Shown in pieces: positions 49,491-57,099 of a stretch of 64,000 nt of DNA. The number at the start of each line of letters is the position of its first letter. Position 1 is the stretch's first letter. The translations under genes and the position numbers were made by a program. The notes below the pieces were generated by a model. The model did no database searches, was not told where the DNA came from, and saw only the letters and a program-made list of their open reading frames with translations. Origin of the DNA: a virus; IMG/VR virus record IMGVR_UViG_3300028837_001424, positions 48,592 to 112,591 of that record. One strand, 5' to 3'.

Positions 49491-49758
49491 GGCCCCTTGA
49501 AGACTCTTGCCATTTTCGAACATGGAAAGTAGTCGGCATTGGTTTAACTGTTATTTGGAGTGGTAGCCTTCTCCAGTTCATCATTGGTAAAGCCTTTTGT
49601 AGATCGCTTTCAGGAATGTCAAATTGGATGCGCATCCCATCTCCACCACCAGTGATCTTGATGGCCGATTGTATATCAGGGAATGATGCGTTGAACGTTA
49701 CTGACCTCAATTTATCTTGATCCTCTTTCGATAAGTAAGAAAACGGGTCTTCGCTCAC
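49486..49758 (-). CDS. Hypothetical phage protein
   Basis: 90 residues from GTG 49758, with GGGAGG upstream. ASFPDIQSAIKITGGGDGMRI and FDIPESDLQ look conserved, and the end is basic. Similar proteins occur in other phages from memory. A palindrome at 49775-49794 precedes the ribosome site. Confidence 0.55.
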   Translation of the reverse strand: MSEDPFSYLSKEDQDKLRSVTFNASFPDIQSAIKITGGGDGMRIQFDIPESDLQKALPMMNWRRLPLQITVKPMPTTFHVRKWQESSRGL

Positions 49759-49774
49759 TTGTCTATATCCTCCC

Positions 49775-49813
49775 AGTTGAAAATATTTTCAACTATGCTT
49801 ATTTTTTCAACTC
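49775..49813. promoter_or_regulatory. Palindrome plus half-site before 49486-49758
   Basis: AGTTGAAAATATTTTCAACT at 49775-49794 is a perfect 20-bp palindrome; a matching half (AGTTGAAAA on the minus strand) lies at about 49805-49813. The palindrome ends next to GGGAGG, so it could be an operator or, in RNA, a hairpin shielding the ribosome site. Confidence 0.5.
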
Positions 49814-50560
49814 TCATGCAAGAAATAGAGGTCCAACCGATTGCCTTACGTATTCTTCATGAATATCAATGCCGATACCTTTTCGTTTCAATCCCTCAGC
49901 CACATGCACAGTTGTAAAGCTTCCAGCAAAAGGATCGAGTACAGAATCACCAATAAACGAATATAGTTCTATCAATCTTTTAGGTAACTCTGCGGGGAAT
50001 GGTGCAGGATGCCATTTCCTTGTTTTGGGAGGAAAATACCAAATCGAACTCGTGGCCTTAATAAATGTGTCAGAATCAATTGTATCTTCGCCCTTGGCTC
50101 GTTTTGCATCTCCCTTGTGGCCTACGATTATAAACTCATGCTGATCACGGAGCGATGGATTGGATGCTGAGAGCCAAGACCCCCAGGCTGTTCCTAGTAT
50201 TGAGTGGGTTTTATTCCAAATAATTACACCGCGTAGTTCAAAGCCGATGTTCTCTAATTGATCTGTAACCCTATGCCCAAGCGGGAAATAGCCATCTGGG
50301 CTGCCAGGTCGACCATACCCATGGACGACATTGATTGCAATTCTTCCACCATTACAAAGAACTCTATGACATTCTTTCCAAGCCAATAACATATCTGCGA
50401 GGTATTCATCATATCCTTCCCACGACGAATAGCTACGGGCATTTGCATATGGCGGCGAAGTGACTATAAGTTGAATGCTTTCATCTTCTATAAGATTCAT
50501 ATTACGAGCATCACCTAAATAATATTTCGCCAAGGCCCTTTCGTGAATTAATTTCATCAT
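49814..50560 (-). CDS. DNA N4-cytosine/N6-adenine methyltransferase
   Basis: 248 residues from ATG 50560 (ATGA overlap). YYLGDARNMN, IVTSPPYANARSY (SPPY motif IV) and GDSVLDPFAGSFTTVHVA (motif I) are in beta-class order. SPPY favours N4-cytosine. The third DNA methyltransferase in the window. Confidence 0.85.
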   Translation of the reverse strand: MMKLIHERALAKYYLGDARNMNLIEDESIQLIVTSPPYANARSYSSWEGYDEYLADMLLAWKECHRVLCNGGRIAINVVHGYGRPGSPDGYFPLGHRVTDQLENIGFELRGVIIWNKTHSILGTAWGSWLSASNPSLRDQHEFIIVGHKGDAKRAKGEDTIDSDTFIKATSSIWYFPPKTRKWHPAPFPAELPKRLIELYSFIGDSVLDPFAGSFTTVHVAEGLKRKGIGIDIHEEYVRQSVGPLFLA

Positions 50561-51063
50561 GATACTGCCGGGTTGCACAATGCTCTCCTTAGACGAGGGA
50601 AACGACTTTCCATCAACCTCAATCTTTTTGGACCAACTATCAAGAAGTCTTGATGTTCGCCAACCAATCCAAGGACCTCGAACACTTCTTGAGTATGATC
50701 ATTAAGCCAAAGACTGCCCGAAGGATATACGCCAGTTTCTCTACCCTCATCCATTTGAGTTTCGGTCATATAGCTTCCCAAAAAACATTCGGTTGGATCG
50801 GCAACGCATCGATAAGAAGGATATCTTTTACTTAGAGGTGCCCCATTTAGAAGCTCTAACTCGCGCTTTCTTTTATTTGACTCTCTTTTGGCGATAAGAT
50901 AATCATTGTTAGCACTGGAACGAACTTTTTCTGAATGTTTCAAATAACACGAATTACAGAGCCAGCGTTGATGTATTCTCGATGTTTGTCTTTTGGATGC
51001 ACCTTTAAAGCTTTCGGGGTTATCGTCGCCGCAATCATCACATGGTCTGATCAACACATCCAT
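50557..51063 (-). CDS. Hypothetical zinc-binding protein
   Basis: 168 residues. RPCDDCGDDN and WLCNSCYLKH provide two CxxC pairs near the start, like small HNH-type or zinc-finger proteins, but no nuclease histidines are evident. The rest has DPTECFLGSYM and a basic end. It overlaps the methyltransferase by ATGA. Function unknown. Confidence 0.55.
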   Translation of the reverse strand: MDVLIRPCDDCGDDNPESFKGASKRQTSRIHQRWLCNSCYLKHSEKVRSSANNDYLIAKRESNKRKRELELLNGAPLSKRYPSYRCVADPTECFLGSYMTETQMDEGRETGVYPSGSLWLNDHTQEVFEVLGLVGEHQDFLIVGPKRLRLMESRFPRLRRALCNPAVS

Positions 51064-51084
51064 GCCGAGGTACTCCTATTGAGT

Positions 51085-51333
51085 TTAATTTAATTTAGGT
51101 TTGCCTGGCTTACGAGGTTTTTTGTTAAACTCTAGTATGTCACTTAAATGAATGAGATATTGATTTCCTTTCTTCATGGCCGGCAAACGACCAGAGGTAA
51201 TAAAAACACGGACTCGACGTTGAGTTAGCCGAAGGATTTGAGCGGCCTCGGCGACCGTTCTTAAAGTAGCCATATCGGATCTTGTGCGTACCTTAATTTC
51301 TTCCTGGACTGGATCGGCTGGCAATGGTGTCAT
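51085..51333 (-). CDS. Excisionase/MerR-like HTH protein
   Basis: Start ATG 51333 with AAGGAG upstream; 82 residues. TLRTVAEAAQILRLTQRRVRVFITSGRLPAMKKG is the helix-turn-helix of excisionase-type regulators, followed by LIHLSDILEF and a basic Pro/Lys tail. Driven by the promoter at 51371-51399. A candidate regulator of the phage promoters. Confidence 0.75.
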   Translation of the reverse strand: MTPLPADPVQEEIKVRTRSDMATLRTVAEAAQILRLTQRRVRVFITSGRLPAMKKGNQYLIHLSDILEFNKKPRKPGKPKLN

Positions 51334-51370
51334 CTTTTTGATATCTCCTTGCTTATTATCACATTGTCTG

Positions 51371-51399
51371 ATTGTACCAGATAGGGAACGCTTGGTCAA
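51371..51399 (-). promoter_or_regulatory. Sigma-70 promoter
   Basis: Minus strand: TTGACC (51394-51399), 17 bp, TACAAT (51371-51376), GG before the -10. The full shared operator is absent here, only an ATAGT remnant is seen. Confidence 0.75.
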
Positions 51400-51626
51400 T
51401 CACTATTTCTAAGTAGCTCCCGCTCCCTTTGCCTATTCCATTCAGGATCGATCAGGTCATAATGATGGCGCTCATTATCTTCTTCTATCAAGCGTCTAAC
51501 GGTTTCCGCCTTGCTTAAATCCAACCTATGGCTGATCTGAGTCAGGATAAAATCTTCGTATTGATTCAAACTGACATATACAGTGAGCTTTCTTCGCTTT
51601 TTGTCAGGAATTTTCTCGAATGCCAT
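51396..51626 (-). CDS. Ribbon-helix-helix-like protein
   Basis: 76 residues. RRKLTVYVSLNQYEDFILTQ, then LDLSKAETVRRLIEED fits a CopG/Arc-type beta strand plus two helices. The rest is charged. A candidate DNA-binding regulator. Confidence 0.6.
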   Translation of the reverse strand: MAFEKIPDKKRRKLTVYVSLNQYEDFILTQISHRLDLSKAETVRRLIEEDNERHHYDLIDPEWNRQRERELLRNSD

Positions 51627-52134
51627 AAACTATTCGCCTTTCTACAAGCTCGAATTTGACAACCCAAACAAGAGGATTGTTGTCCCAAAAATAATCGGTA
51701 CGGCGGTAGATGCTATTCCATAGGCTCGCAAAACGTGACACGATAAAACGATCAAGCAATGGTTGTGCAAGATGCATCACGTCATCATATTCAATTCCTT
51801 CAGCAATTGCATCTGCCGCCGAGATCGATCTTACAGGCTCTTGCCGCAACTCTAGAATTTTGAAACGTCCCAATTGCCAACCGCCTCTACAAGCTTGAAT
51901 GGCATATGTTGGCTGGTTGTCAGTGATTACCCTATCGCCGTTTACGCGACTACGCTGGCGTTGTTTATTACTCCAATCAATAGTACCATCTCCGACCCGC
52001 AGGTACATTCTACCCTTTCGTTTGAAAGCAATAATTCTGCCATCCTGGTAAATAGGTTCGTCATCCTCATAGACAGGACGGCGGGTTTGATCCTTTTTGC
52101 CCTTGAAGATTAATTGCCACGTCTTAAAAATCAT
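51604..52134 (-). CDS. ASCH/PUA-like phage protein
   Basis: 176 residues from ATG 52134. FKGKKDQTRRPVYED, YAIQACRGGWQLGRFKILELR, SAADAIAEGIEYDD and LWNSIYRRTDYFWDNNPLVWVV follow a phage ASCH-like family in order. Such domains bind nucleic acid or modified bases; the role here is unknown. Confidence 0.7.
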   Translation of the reverse strand: MIFKTWQLIFKGKKDQTRRPVYEDDEPIYQDGRIIAFKRKGRMYLRVGDGTIDWSNKQRQRSRVNGDRVITDNQPTYAIQACRGGWQLGRFKILELRQEPVRSISAADAIAEGIEYDDVMHLAQPLLDRFIVSRFASLWNSIYRRTDYFWDNNPLVWVVKFELVERRIVYGIRENS

Positions 52135-52502
52135 TTTGTTTTCCAATCAGCTTTGTATCCTAGCGGATGCGCATACCAAATGCCCCGTTTTTTATTATCT
52201 TTGGTATACTTGAACTCTAGCCTTACAGCGTCGCCAACTTGAACGATTCCACCAACTTGAAAGCGTTTCAATATTCGTGTAAAGTAACGACGGCCATGAG
52301 TCTTGATTATTACAAACTCAGGAAGAATTTCAGATACCCAGCCCCAATAATTATAAGTCACTGCAACGAAATCGCTGTTAGGTAATTCGACCAGGACGCC
52401 CTCTCTAGCATGTCGACGAAGGTGACTAGTAAGCGCTCCCCTATTTCCACCTATTGATTTGCCGCAAACATCACAAACAAAATTACTATAATTGATAGGC
52501 AT
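52131..52502 (-). CDS. C2H2-like zinc-finger protein
   Basis: 123 residues. FVCDVCGKSIGGNRGALTSHLRRH is a C2H2-type finger at 8-31. A beta-rich part with GDAVRLEFKYTKDNKK follows. May bind DNA or RNA. Confidence 0.6.
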   Translation of the reverse strand: MPINYSNFVCDVCGKSIGGNRGALTSHLRRHAREGVLVELPNSDFVAVTYNYWGWVSEILPEFVIIKTHGRRYFTRILKRFQVGGIVQVGDAVRLEFKYTKDNKKRGIWYAHPLGYKADWKTK

Positions 52503-52692
52503 TAAGCAATTCTCTTTCGGCGATCAATTCAGCAGTACGAGATCCGATGGTGTATGACCAGCCATTCTTTGTCATAACCCTATAATTACGACCCTGAGCC
52601 ATCATCTTAATATCTCGCTCCTCCAAGTCACGGCTCATAAATACTGGCTCTATTGTGCCAACAAGTGGCTTAGTATAACTTGAGTCTTTCAT
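52486..52692 (-). CDS. Small hypothetical protein
   Basis: 68 residues with RNYRVMTKNGWSYTIGSRTAEL. No family recognised. Overlaps its neighbours on both sides. Confidence 0.45.
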   Translation of the reverse strand: MKDSSYTKPLVGTIEPVFMSRDLEERDIKMMAQGRNYRVMTKNGWSYTIGSRTAELIAERELLNAYQL

Positions 52693-52876
52693 CGATATCC
52701 TCTAAGTTAATTGGTTTTATATTATTGATGTTTCGCAAAAGATCCGAAACTACGGCTCGATAGACCTGCATCAGTGATGGAGTTATCCGGTCATCTGTGC
52801 CGTCAAAACGGAAATCCTCTTGAAGTTGAGCTATCAGCTTTGCGATATTACGGATCTCGTTTTTATTCATTGTCAT
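52670..52876 (-). CDS. Small helical hypothetical protein
   Basis: 68 residues from ATG 52876, ATGA overlap. NKNEIRNIAKLIAQLQ and ITPSLMQVYRAVVSDLLR are helical. No family recognised. Confidence 0.45.
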   Translation of the reverse strand: MTMNKNEIRNIAKLIAQLQEDFRFDGTDDRITPSLMQVYRAVVSDLLRNINNIKPINLEDIDERLKLY

Positions 52877-53070
52877 AGTTCCCATTGTGGAAGCGCTGGA
52901 TTAGGTATAAGTTTCCCCGGCTTTTTCGGCTGCTCGTTTTTTTCTTTATGGAATTCCCCATTTTTGGTTTCAAGATCAGCACCATAAAGCGCCTGCCGAA
53001 TATCGCAAAGTATGACAGCATTCCAGAGCAATAGAACGATGATGATTACGAGTAAAATATTACGCATCAT
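52873..53070 (-). CDS. Small membrane protein
   Basis: 65 residues with one N-terminal span (ILLVIIIVLLLWNAVIL) and a charged, Pro-rich cytoplasmic or external end. Role unknown; spanin- or exclusion-type roles are possible. Confidence 0.55.
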   Translation of the reverse strand: MMRNILLVIIIVLLLWNAVILCDIRQALYGADLETKNGEFHKEKNEQPKKPGKLIPNPALPQWEL

Positions 53071-53546
53071 TATGGATTCCCCGCATTCCGAGCATCGCTG
53101 ATTGTCTCACTATTGTCTGAAGACTCTTTGTGACTAACGTCTTTGTTCCTTTTGGCACATTCGGCAAGGGCTTCTTTTTCTGTCGGGAATAATCTATCAA
53201 CAGACCATAACCGACCACCACCGATTCCAGTTTCAATGCACATATATTTTTCTTCTCTTTTTTCCTCTTGAAATTCAAAACTGCGTATCCTTACTTCGAT
53301 CTGCCCAATTGTAAGCACATGACCAACCACCCATATTTTACCGACAATTTTCCATTCTCCACCATCGCCTTTACAAATTGGACAACGAACGATTTTCCCG
53401 TCTCGGCCAGTAATTTCGGATCTATTAAGCATACTTGTTGGTTTGTTGCTACCTTCGCAGAACGTACAGCGTATCCATATTCTTGATCTCTCCTCTTTGA
53501 TGCTAATTACTTCCTGTCCTAAGTTATATCTGGTTCGAATATCCAC
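53070..53546 (-). CDS. Zinc-binding protein with CPxCxG motifs
   Basis: 158 residues. CTFCEGSN and CPICKGDGGEW form a DnaJ-like zinc finger. IWVVGHVLTIGQIEVRI follows as a beta unit. Similar small proteins are common in phage early regions. Role unknown. Confidence 0.55.
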   Translation of the reverse strand: MDIRTRYNLGQEVISIKEERSRIWIRCTFCEGSNKPTSMLNRSEITGRDGKIVRCPICKGDGGEWKIVGKIWVVGHVLTIGQIEVRIRSFEFQEEKREEKYMCIETGIGGGRLWSVDRLFPTEKEALAECAKRNKDVSHKESSDNSETISDARNAGNP

Positions 53547-53556
53547 TTCAGTCTCC

Positions 53557-53952
53557 TTAGAATGGAATATCTTGTTTGTCTAATTCCTTGGCACAATGCG
53601 GGCAAACCTCACAACCTAATCCGGGTATATCAACACCATATCTCACGGCAGGGGAACAGGTGCATCTATTTTCCTCATGCTCATCAATCTCTCGCTGATC
53701 TCTAACCGCGTCCATTATCCTGTCTCTGATCCTCCGACGGAAGACAAACAGCTTGTCAATTCCTCGATAACCGGGGAGCAGCTCGTCACAGCGCACTAAA
53801 ACGATGTTCATGGCCCGATCGAAGTCGAGTCCTGTTTCTCGTGCCAGAAATTCGGCAAGCTGTTGTTTTTCAAGGGATAATTGCTCTAATGTCTCGGTGT
53901 ATTCTTTCATTCTTAGTTCCCGGTTTATCTTAGCGAATGAGTTACGAGGCAT
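53557..53952 (-). CDS. Hypothetical helical protein with C-terminal cysteines
   Basis: 131 residues from ATG 53952, with AAGGAG upstream. KEYTETLEQLSLEKQQLAEFL is a coil, and CTCSPAVRYG and CEVCPHC near the end may bind zinc. No family recognised. Confidence 0.5.
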   Translation of the reverse strand: MPRNSFAKINRELRMKEYTETLEQLSLEKQQLAEFLARETGLDFDRAMNIVLVRCDELLPGYRGIDKLFVFRRRIRDRIMDAVRDQREIDEHEENRCTCSPAVRYGVDIPGLGCEVCPHCAKELDKQDIPF

Positions 53953-54169
53953 TGAATTGCTCCTTAATTTTGATTTGCCATCGAACAAATTCACTCTCTG
54001 GGCCCGGATGTATAGTTGCTTTATTTGTTAGGACTAACCGATATGCAATCCATTGAAGCCTTTTTATTGACCCATCGGTAATCTTATGATAAGAATTTTG
54101 TTTATGGTTCCTATAGAAAAAGGCACTTGCACCATCTTTGTAGGCAACAAGCGAAATATCATTGATCAT
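53942..54169 (-). CDS. Small hypothetical protein
   Basis: 75 residues with SLVAYKDGASAFFYRN and a KITDGSIKRLQWIAYRLV helix. No family recognised. Its ribosome site lies in the AEEQ codons of the preceding gene. Confidence 0.45.
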   Translation of the reverse strand: MINDISLVAYKDGASAFFYRNHKQNSYHKITDGSIKRLQWIAYRLVLTNKATIHPGPESEFVRWQIKIKEQFNAS

Positions 54170-54618
54170 TTCATCTGCTCCTCTGCTTTGCTGATTATCC
54201 CAACACGGTGTCGGGATAAAACCTCACGGGCATTATTAATTTCATTATCGTAGAACGATTTACCATAAAGTTTTATTTCATGTGCGTGTCGTTCCAAAAA
54301 TCTTGCCAAAACATCTAGCAAATCATCGTTGATGGCTTCGAGTTTCTCTATCTTCCTATATGGGGCCATTCGAGCATCAAGTTTGGCTTGGTATTTGGCA
54401 GAGGTTTTATATTGCCGTTCCTCTACCTTGTCAGGATCGTGTTGGCTACACCATCGATGACCGCGTTTTTCTACTTTCCATTTACGCGTGCACTGATGCC
54501 AATGCCATCCGCCCTGACCAGACACGGAAGCCGCACAGTAATCTGGATCAAATTCTGCTTCATATCTATCACGCTTTTTATAAACAAAAAGCCCTCCAGG
54601 CAATATTTGCTCACTCAT
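54166..54618 (-). CDS. Hypothetical protein with His/Cys-rich segment
   Basis: 150 residues. YCAASVSGQGGWHWHQCTRKW and RWCSQHDP could form a metal site. Ends with SKAEEQMK, whose AGAGGAGCA codons provide the next gene's ribosome site. Confidence 0.5.
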   Translation of the reverse strand: MSEQILPGGLFVYKKRDRYEAEFDPDYCAASVSGQGGWHWHQCTRKWKVEKRGHRWCSQHDPDKVEERQYKTSAKYQAKLDARMAPYRKIEKLEAINDDLLDVLARFLERHAHEIKLYGKSFYDNEINNAREVLSRHRVGIISKAEEQMK

Positions 54619-54971
54619 TGCGATTGCTCCTCTGCTTTGCGGATGGCTTCACTTGCCTGCTTTTTTAGCGCAAGCAATACTAAGGCATTTCCGACTGAAA
54701 CCTCATCGTCATATTCGCCTAATTTATCTATCAGCCCAAAGGCGGCTTTTGCTACCTCCAGCAGGTCATCATGGCAGTTGCAAGCGGTGACGATGAGGCG
54801 GGCGTTGGCTTTATCCTCGTTATCATTGGATAACCCAACCGTATAACAGATTTCTGTTCTCCACTGTGCCTGCTTGTGAGTACCTGATTTATTGGCTTGA
54901 ATGCTCCTGCAACCTCCTACATTTGGAGGCATTGGTTGTACTCTCCAAGGTAAAGCCGTATGCTCGGTCAT
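54615..54971 (-). CDS. Phage family protein starting MTEHTALPWRV
   Basis: 118 residues from ATG 54971 (ATGA overlap). HTALPWRV, NKSGTHKQAQ, DKANARLIVTACNCHDDLLE are the common features of a widespread phage/prophage family of unknown function. Ends RKAEEQSQ with the next ribosome site. Confidence 0.65.
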   Translation of the reverse strand: MTEHTALPWRVQPMPPNVGGCRSIQANKSGTHKQAQWRTEICYTVGLSNDNEDKANARLIVTACNCHDDLLEVAKAAFGLIDKLGEYDDEVSVGNALVLLALKKQASEAIRKAEEQSQ

Positions 54972-55300
54972 CTTGTCTGCTCCTTTATTTCCTTCCATCG
55001 AAAGCCAGTCCATTTCCAACGGCGAAGGATCTTAAAGGTTGGTTCGGTGTAGTTTGGTACTTCATGCAATTCGTTTGTACCAGGAGTGCTTGATAGCCAG
55101 AGGCTTTGGCAGACTCTCGTAATTTTTGCCATAGCTATTACACTCCCGCGTTTGCGATTATTCTTGCCATAATCTAAATCTGGAGACCAGTCTGGTTCTT
55201 GGGAAAATTCAACCCAGTATGCTCTCCCATTATCTATCCATACGGGAGCATACTCAGTTACAATTTGTCCGACAGTAATACCTGATTTGATGGCTGTCAT
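54968..55300 (-). CDS. Hypothetical protein
   Basis: 110 residues, beta-rich, with APVWIDNGRAYWVEFSQ and an LRRWKWTGFRWKEI end. No family recognised. The KEQTR codons hold the next gene's AAGGAGCAGAC ribosome site. Confidence 0.45.
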   Translation of the reverse strand: MTAIKSGITVGQIVTEYAPVWIDNGRAYWVEFSQEPDWSPDLDYGKNNRKRGSVIAMAKITRVCQSLWLSSTPGTNELHEVPNYTEPTFKILRRWKWTGFRWKEIKEQTR

Positions 55301-55503
55301 CTTGTCTGCTCCTTACCATCACAATAGTCTTGCCAGCCTTTGCGCAACTTCTTAATGTAATCACGTTGTCGCTCTCTCAGACCACGGGCGTAATCGCTAA
55401 GGTAAGTCTTGCCACAGTGCTTGCATACGCTCCAAGTGGGATCGCGACTTTGCTGAGAGCGCGCTAGATCTGGCTCGTGCTTACAATCTATTTGGTCGGT
55501 CAT
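55297..55503 (-). CDS. Small zinc-finger-like protein
   Basis: 68 residues from ATG 55503 with GGAGG upstream. CKHEPDLARSQQSRDPTW, then CKHCGKTYLSDYARG, give a Cys/His cluster. Ends GKEQTR like the next gene. Confidence 0.5.
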   Translation of the reverse strand: MTDQIDCKHEPDLARSQQSRDPTWSVCKHCGKTYLSDYARGLRERQRDYIKKLRKGWQDYCDGKEQTR

Positions 55504-55705
55504 CTTGTTGATCCTCCGCTTTGCGGATTGCTTCGTGGGCGAGGTCTTGTGCTTCAATTCCGTCAAGAGTTGTTAATAGAATATCTTCGGGGTCGAGTCC
55601 GCCGCGCCCCTGTAGTATCAGCCCTTGGGCATCTGTCTTGAAACAAATGTCTTCCAGCGTTGAATGCTTTGTGGGCTTTGTAATGATCCAGAATTTATGC
55701 GTCAC
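55481..55705 (-). CDS. Small hypothetical protein
   Basis: 74 residues from GTG 55705, with GGAG upstream. THKFWIITKPTKHS, then DPEDILLTTLDGIEAQ. First gene of the transcript from the promoter at 55731-55759. Ends with RKAEDQQ, similar to 54615. Confidence 0.5.
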   Translation of the reverse strand: MTHKFWIITKPTKHSTLEDICFKTDAQGLILQGRGGLDPEDILLTTLDGIEAQDLAHEAIRKAEDQQDDRPNRL

Positions 55706-55730
55706 CTTATTTGCTCCTTCAATCAACACA

Positions 55731-55759
55731 AGTATACCGCACAAGGAATAATTGGTCAA
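55731..55759 (-). promoter_or_regulatory. Sigma-70 promoter with shared operator
   Basis: Minus strand: TTGACC (55754-55759), 17 bp, TATACT (55731-55736), GG before the -10. The operator copy is at 55755-55775. Confidence 0.85.
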
Positions 55760-55774
55760 GGTACTTGGGTACTA

Positions 55775-55821
55775 TTAAAAAGAGCCTAGCCCCACAACAT
55801 CATCGGGTTGGGCTAGGCTCT
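55775..55821 (-). terminator. Intrinsic terminator
   Basis: AGAGCCTAGCCC (55781-55792) pairs perfectly with GGGCTAGGCTCT (55810-55821); on the minus strand TTTTAA follows. It ends the transcript of 55852-56121 just before the next operator. Confidence 0.88.
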
Positions 55822-55851
55822 CGGCTACAGGGCGAACGATCAGAATCCTCT

Positions 55852-56121
55852 TTACTCCTTTATTTGATCGCCCTGATCCGAAACAGGGGGTTTCTTCGTG
55901 CGCTTTGGTTTAGTGTTCGGCTTGGGCTTAGCTCTTTTGAGATGTTTGAATATCTCAAGATCGCCGCAGATTGGACAGAAAACCATTGAGACTTGGATTT
56001 TCTGAACCAGCACTTTGCTGGCAGGATCGTATTGGAGATTAAGTAATTGAGGCTGCTCAAATTTATCCTCGGCCTCCTCTACGTAATTTCCACAGATCCA
56101 GCAATATGGTCCTTGTTCCAT
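55852..56121 (-). CDS. Zinc-finger protein with basic tail
   Basis: 89 residues from ATG 56121 with GGAGGT upstream. CWICGNY and CPICGDLE are two CxxC pairs; a Lys/Pro-rich tail follows. Probably nucleic-acid binding. Confidence 0.55.
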   Translation of the reverse strand: MEQGPYCWICGNYVEEAEDKFEQPQLLNLQYDPASKVLVQKIQVSMVFCPICGDLEIFKHLKRAKPKPNTKPKRTKKPPVSDQGDQIKE

Positions 56122-56133
56122 TGTAACCTCCGT

Positions 56134-56171
56134 ATACATTTTGTATATGATTGACTACAAAGTGTATTCAA
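56134..56171 (-). promoter_or_regulatory. Promoter region with 12-bp inverted repeat
   Basis: ATACATTTTGTA (56134-56145) and TACAAAGTGTAT (56156-56167) match in 11 of 12 positions as an inverted repeat. On the minus strand TTGAAT (56166-56171) and TATACA (56142-56147) are spaced 18 bp, so a repressor bound here would cover the promoter of 55852-56121. Confidence 0.5.
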
Positions 56172-56393
56172 TTACTCGAAGATTAATACCTCTGATCTAA
56201 TCTTGCTAAGTATTCGATACATCGAGGCGTACATATTTTTGAGATGTGTGAATTTCCCATGGATTTTCTCATAAGCACGCCAGCTTTTGGTGCTACTCCT
56301 ACAAGCATCTCGAACAATCTCCCAAAGCTCATCCTCTGTCTTGTCGCCCATGTGAAAAGTTAATTCTTTTACTTGCTTAATGCGATCACCCAT
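56172..56393 (-). CDS. Small helical hypothetical protein
   Basis: 73 residues from ATG 56393 with GGAGG upstream. TEDELWEIVRDACRSST and HLKNMYASMYRILSKI are helical. No family recognised. A leader with alternative stems precedes it. Confidence 0.5.
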   Translation of the reverse strand: MGDRIKQVKELTFHMGDKTEDELWEIVRDACRSSTKSWRAYEKIHGKFTHLKNMYASMYRILSKIRSEVLIFE

Positions 56394-56429
56394 TCTAGCC
56401 TCCATCTTCATCTTTGGCAGACCTTCTCC

Positions 56430-56520
56430 TACCCCTTTATACGTCTGCCCTTACGACCTGCCCGTGTGTCACGGCGTCTTGGGCGAGGAGAACCACTTCG
56501 CTACACCCACGTAAGGGGTA
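56430..56520 (-). other. Leader with two mutually exclusive stems
   Basis: TACCCCTTACG (minus strand, 56520 to 56510) can pair either with CGTAAGGG (56455 to 56448) or with AAGGGGTA (56437 to 56430), each 8 bp and perfect. A CCGTG/CACGG hairpin lies between (56462-56474). Competing stems before a gene are typical of attenuators or riboswitch-like leaders. No ligand class recognised. Confidence 0.4.
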
Positions 56521-56540
56521 CAGGCCGTGCCATACATTGT

Positions 56541-56750
56541 TTACTCTCGTATTTCAACGCCATAGTACATCATGGCTCGGACTAGGTGTGCAGTAGCCTT
56601 TCGAATATGGCTCATCGCACGTTCTTTATCATAGGACTTATAAGCAGCATTCTTAGCTTTCTGGAGTTCCAATTCTGATTCTGATGCAATTGCCTCAGCG
56701 ACTTGTTGAAATCTATGTTCCAATGTATGGCGTACTTTATATTTTGTCAT
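56541..56750 (-). CDS. Small helical hypothetical protein
   Basis: 69 residues, one long helix (HRFQQVAEAIASESELELQ) and AMSHIRKATAHLVRAM. No family recognised. Confidence 0.5.
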   Translation of the reverse strand: MTKYKVRHTLEHRFQQVAEAIASESELELQKAKNAAYKSYDKERAMSHIRKATAHLVRAMMYYGVEIRE

Positions 56751-56802
56751 TTCTCACTCTCCTAAATATCTATGGTAAGGTCCGTTGCGTTATGTGACGC
56801 AG

Positions 56803-56955
56803 TCACTCCGATAGAAGATCTGATAGGAAAGCGCCAATAAGATAAAGAATTATCAACAATGTAACTATGCATAACCAATGCCAATCCAAAAGGGGAGTCA
56901 AGTTGGCAACCAAAACACCAATCAGATATCCAATGTCGTACCTTTTTATTTTCAT
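56803..56955 (-). CDS. Small membrane protein (50 residues)
   Basis: ATG 56955 follows GGGAGAG. The 50-residue product has IGYLIGVLVANLTPLL and WLCIVTLLIILYLIGAFL as two spans. The gap 56956-57099 holds a repeated CCGCTGGCYGAT pair about 70 bases apart and no gene that I can see. Confidence 0.5.
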   Translation of the reverse strand: MKIKRYDIGYLIGVLVANLTPLLDWHWLCIVTLLIILYLIGAFLSDLLSE

Positions 56956-57099
56956 CTCACTCTCCCGCAACACACTTGCGCATAGCCACTCTATGCTCTT
57001 ATCCCTGCCTACCGCTGGCTGATCTTATTCCTGCCCATTTCCCCGCATTTTTTCCCATGCTCCGGCACGCATTGCCCCCTGCCGCTGGCCGATAAGAAA

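Noticed and set aside
56412-56540. tRNA gene
   Set aside because: Stems do not fit a cloverleaf and no TTCRANY loop is present; competing stems fit a leader better.
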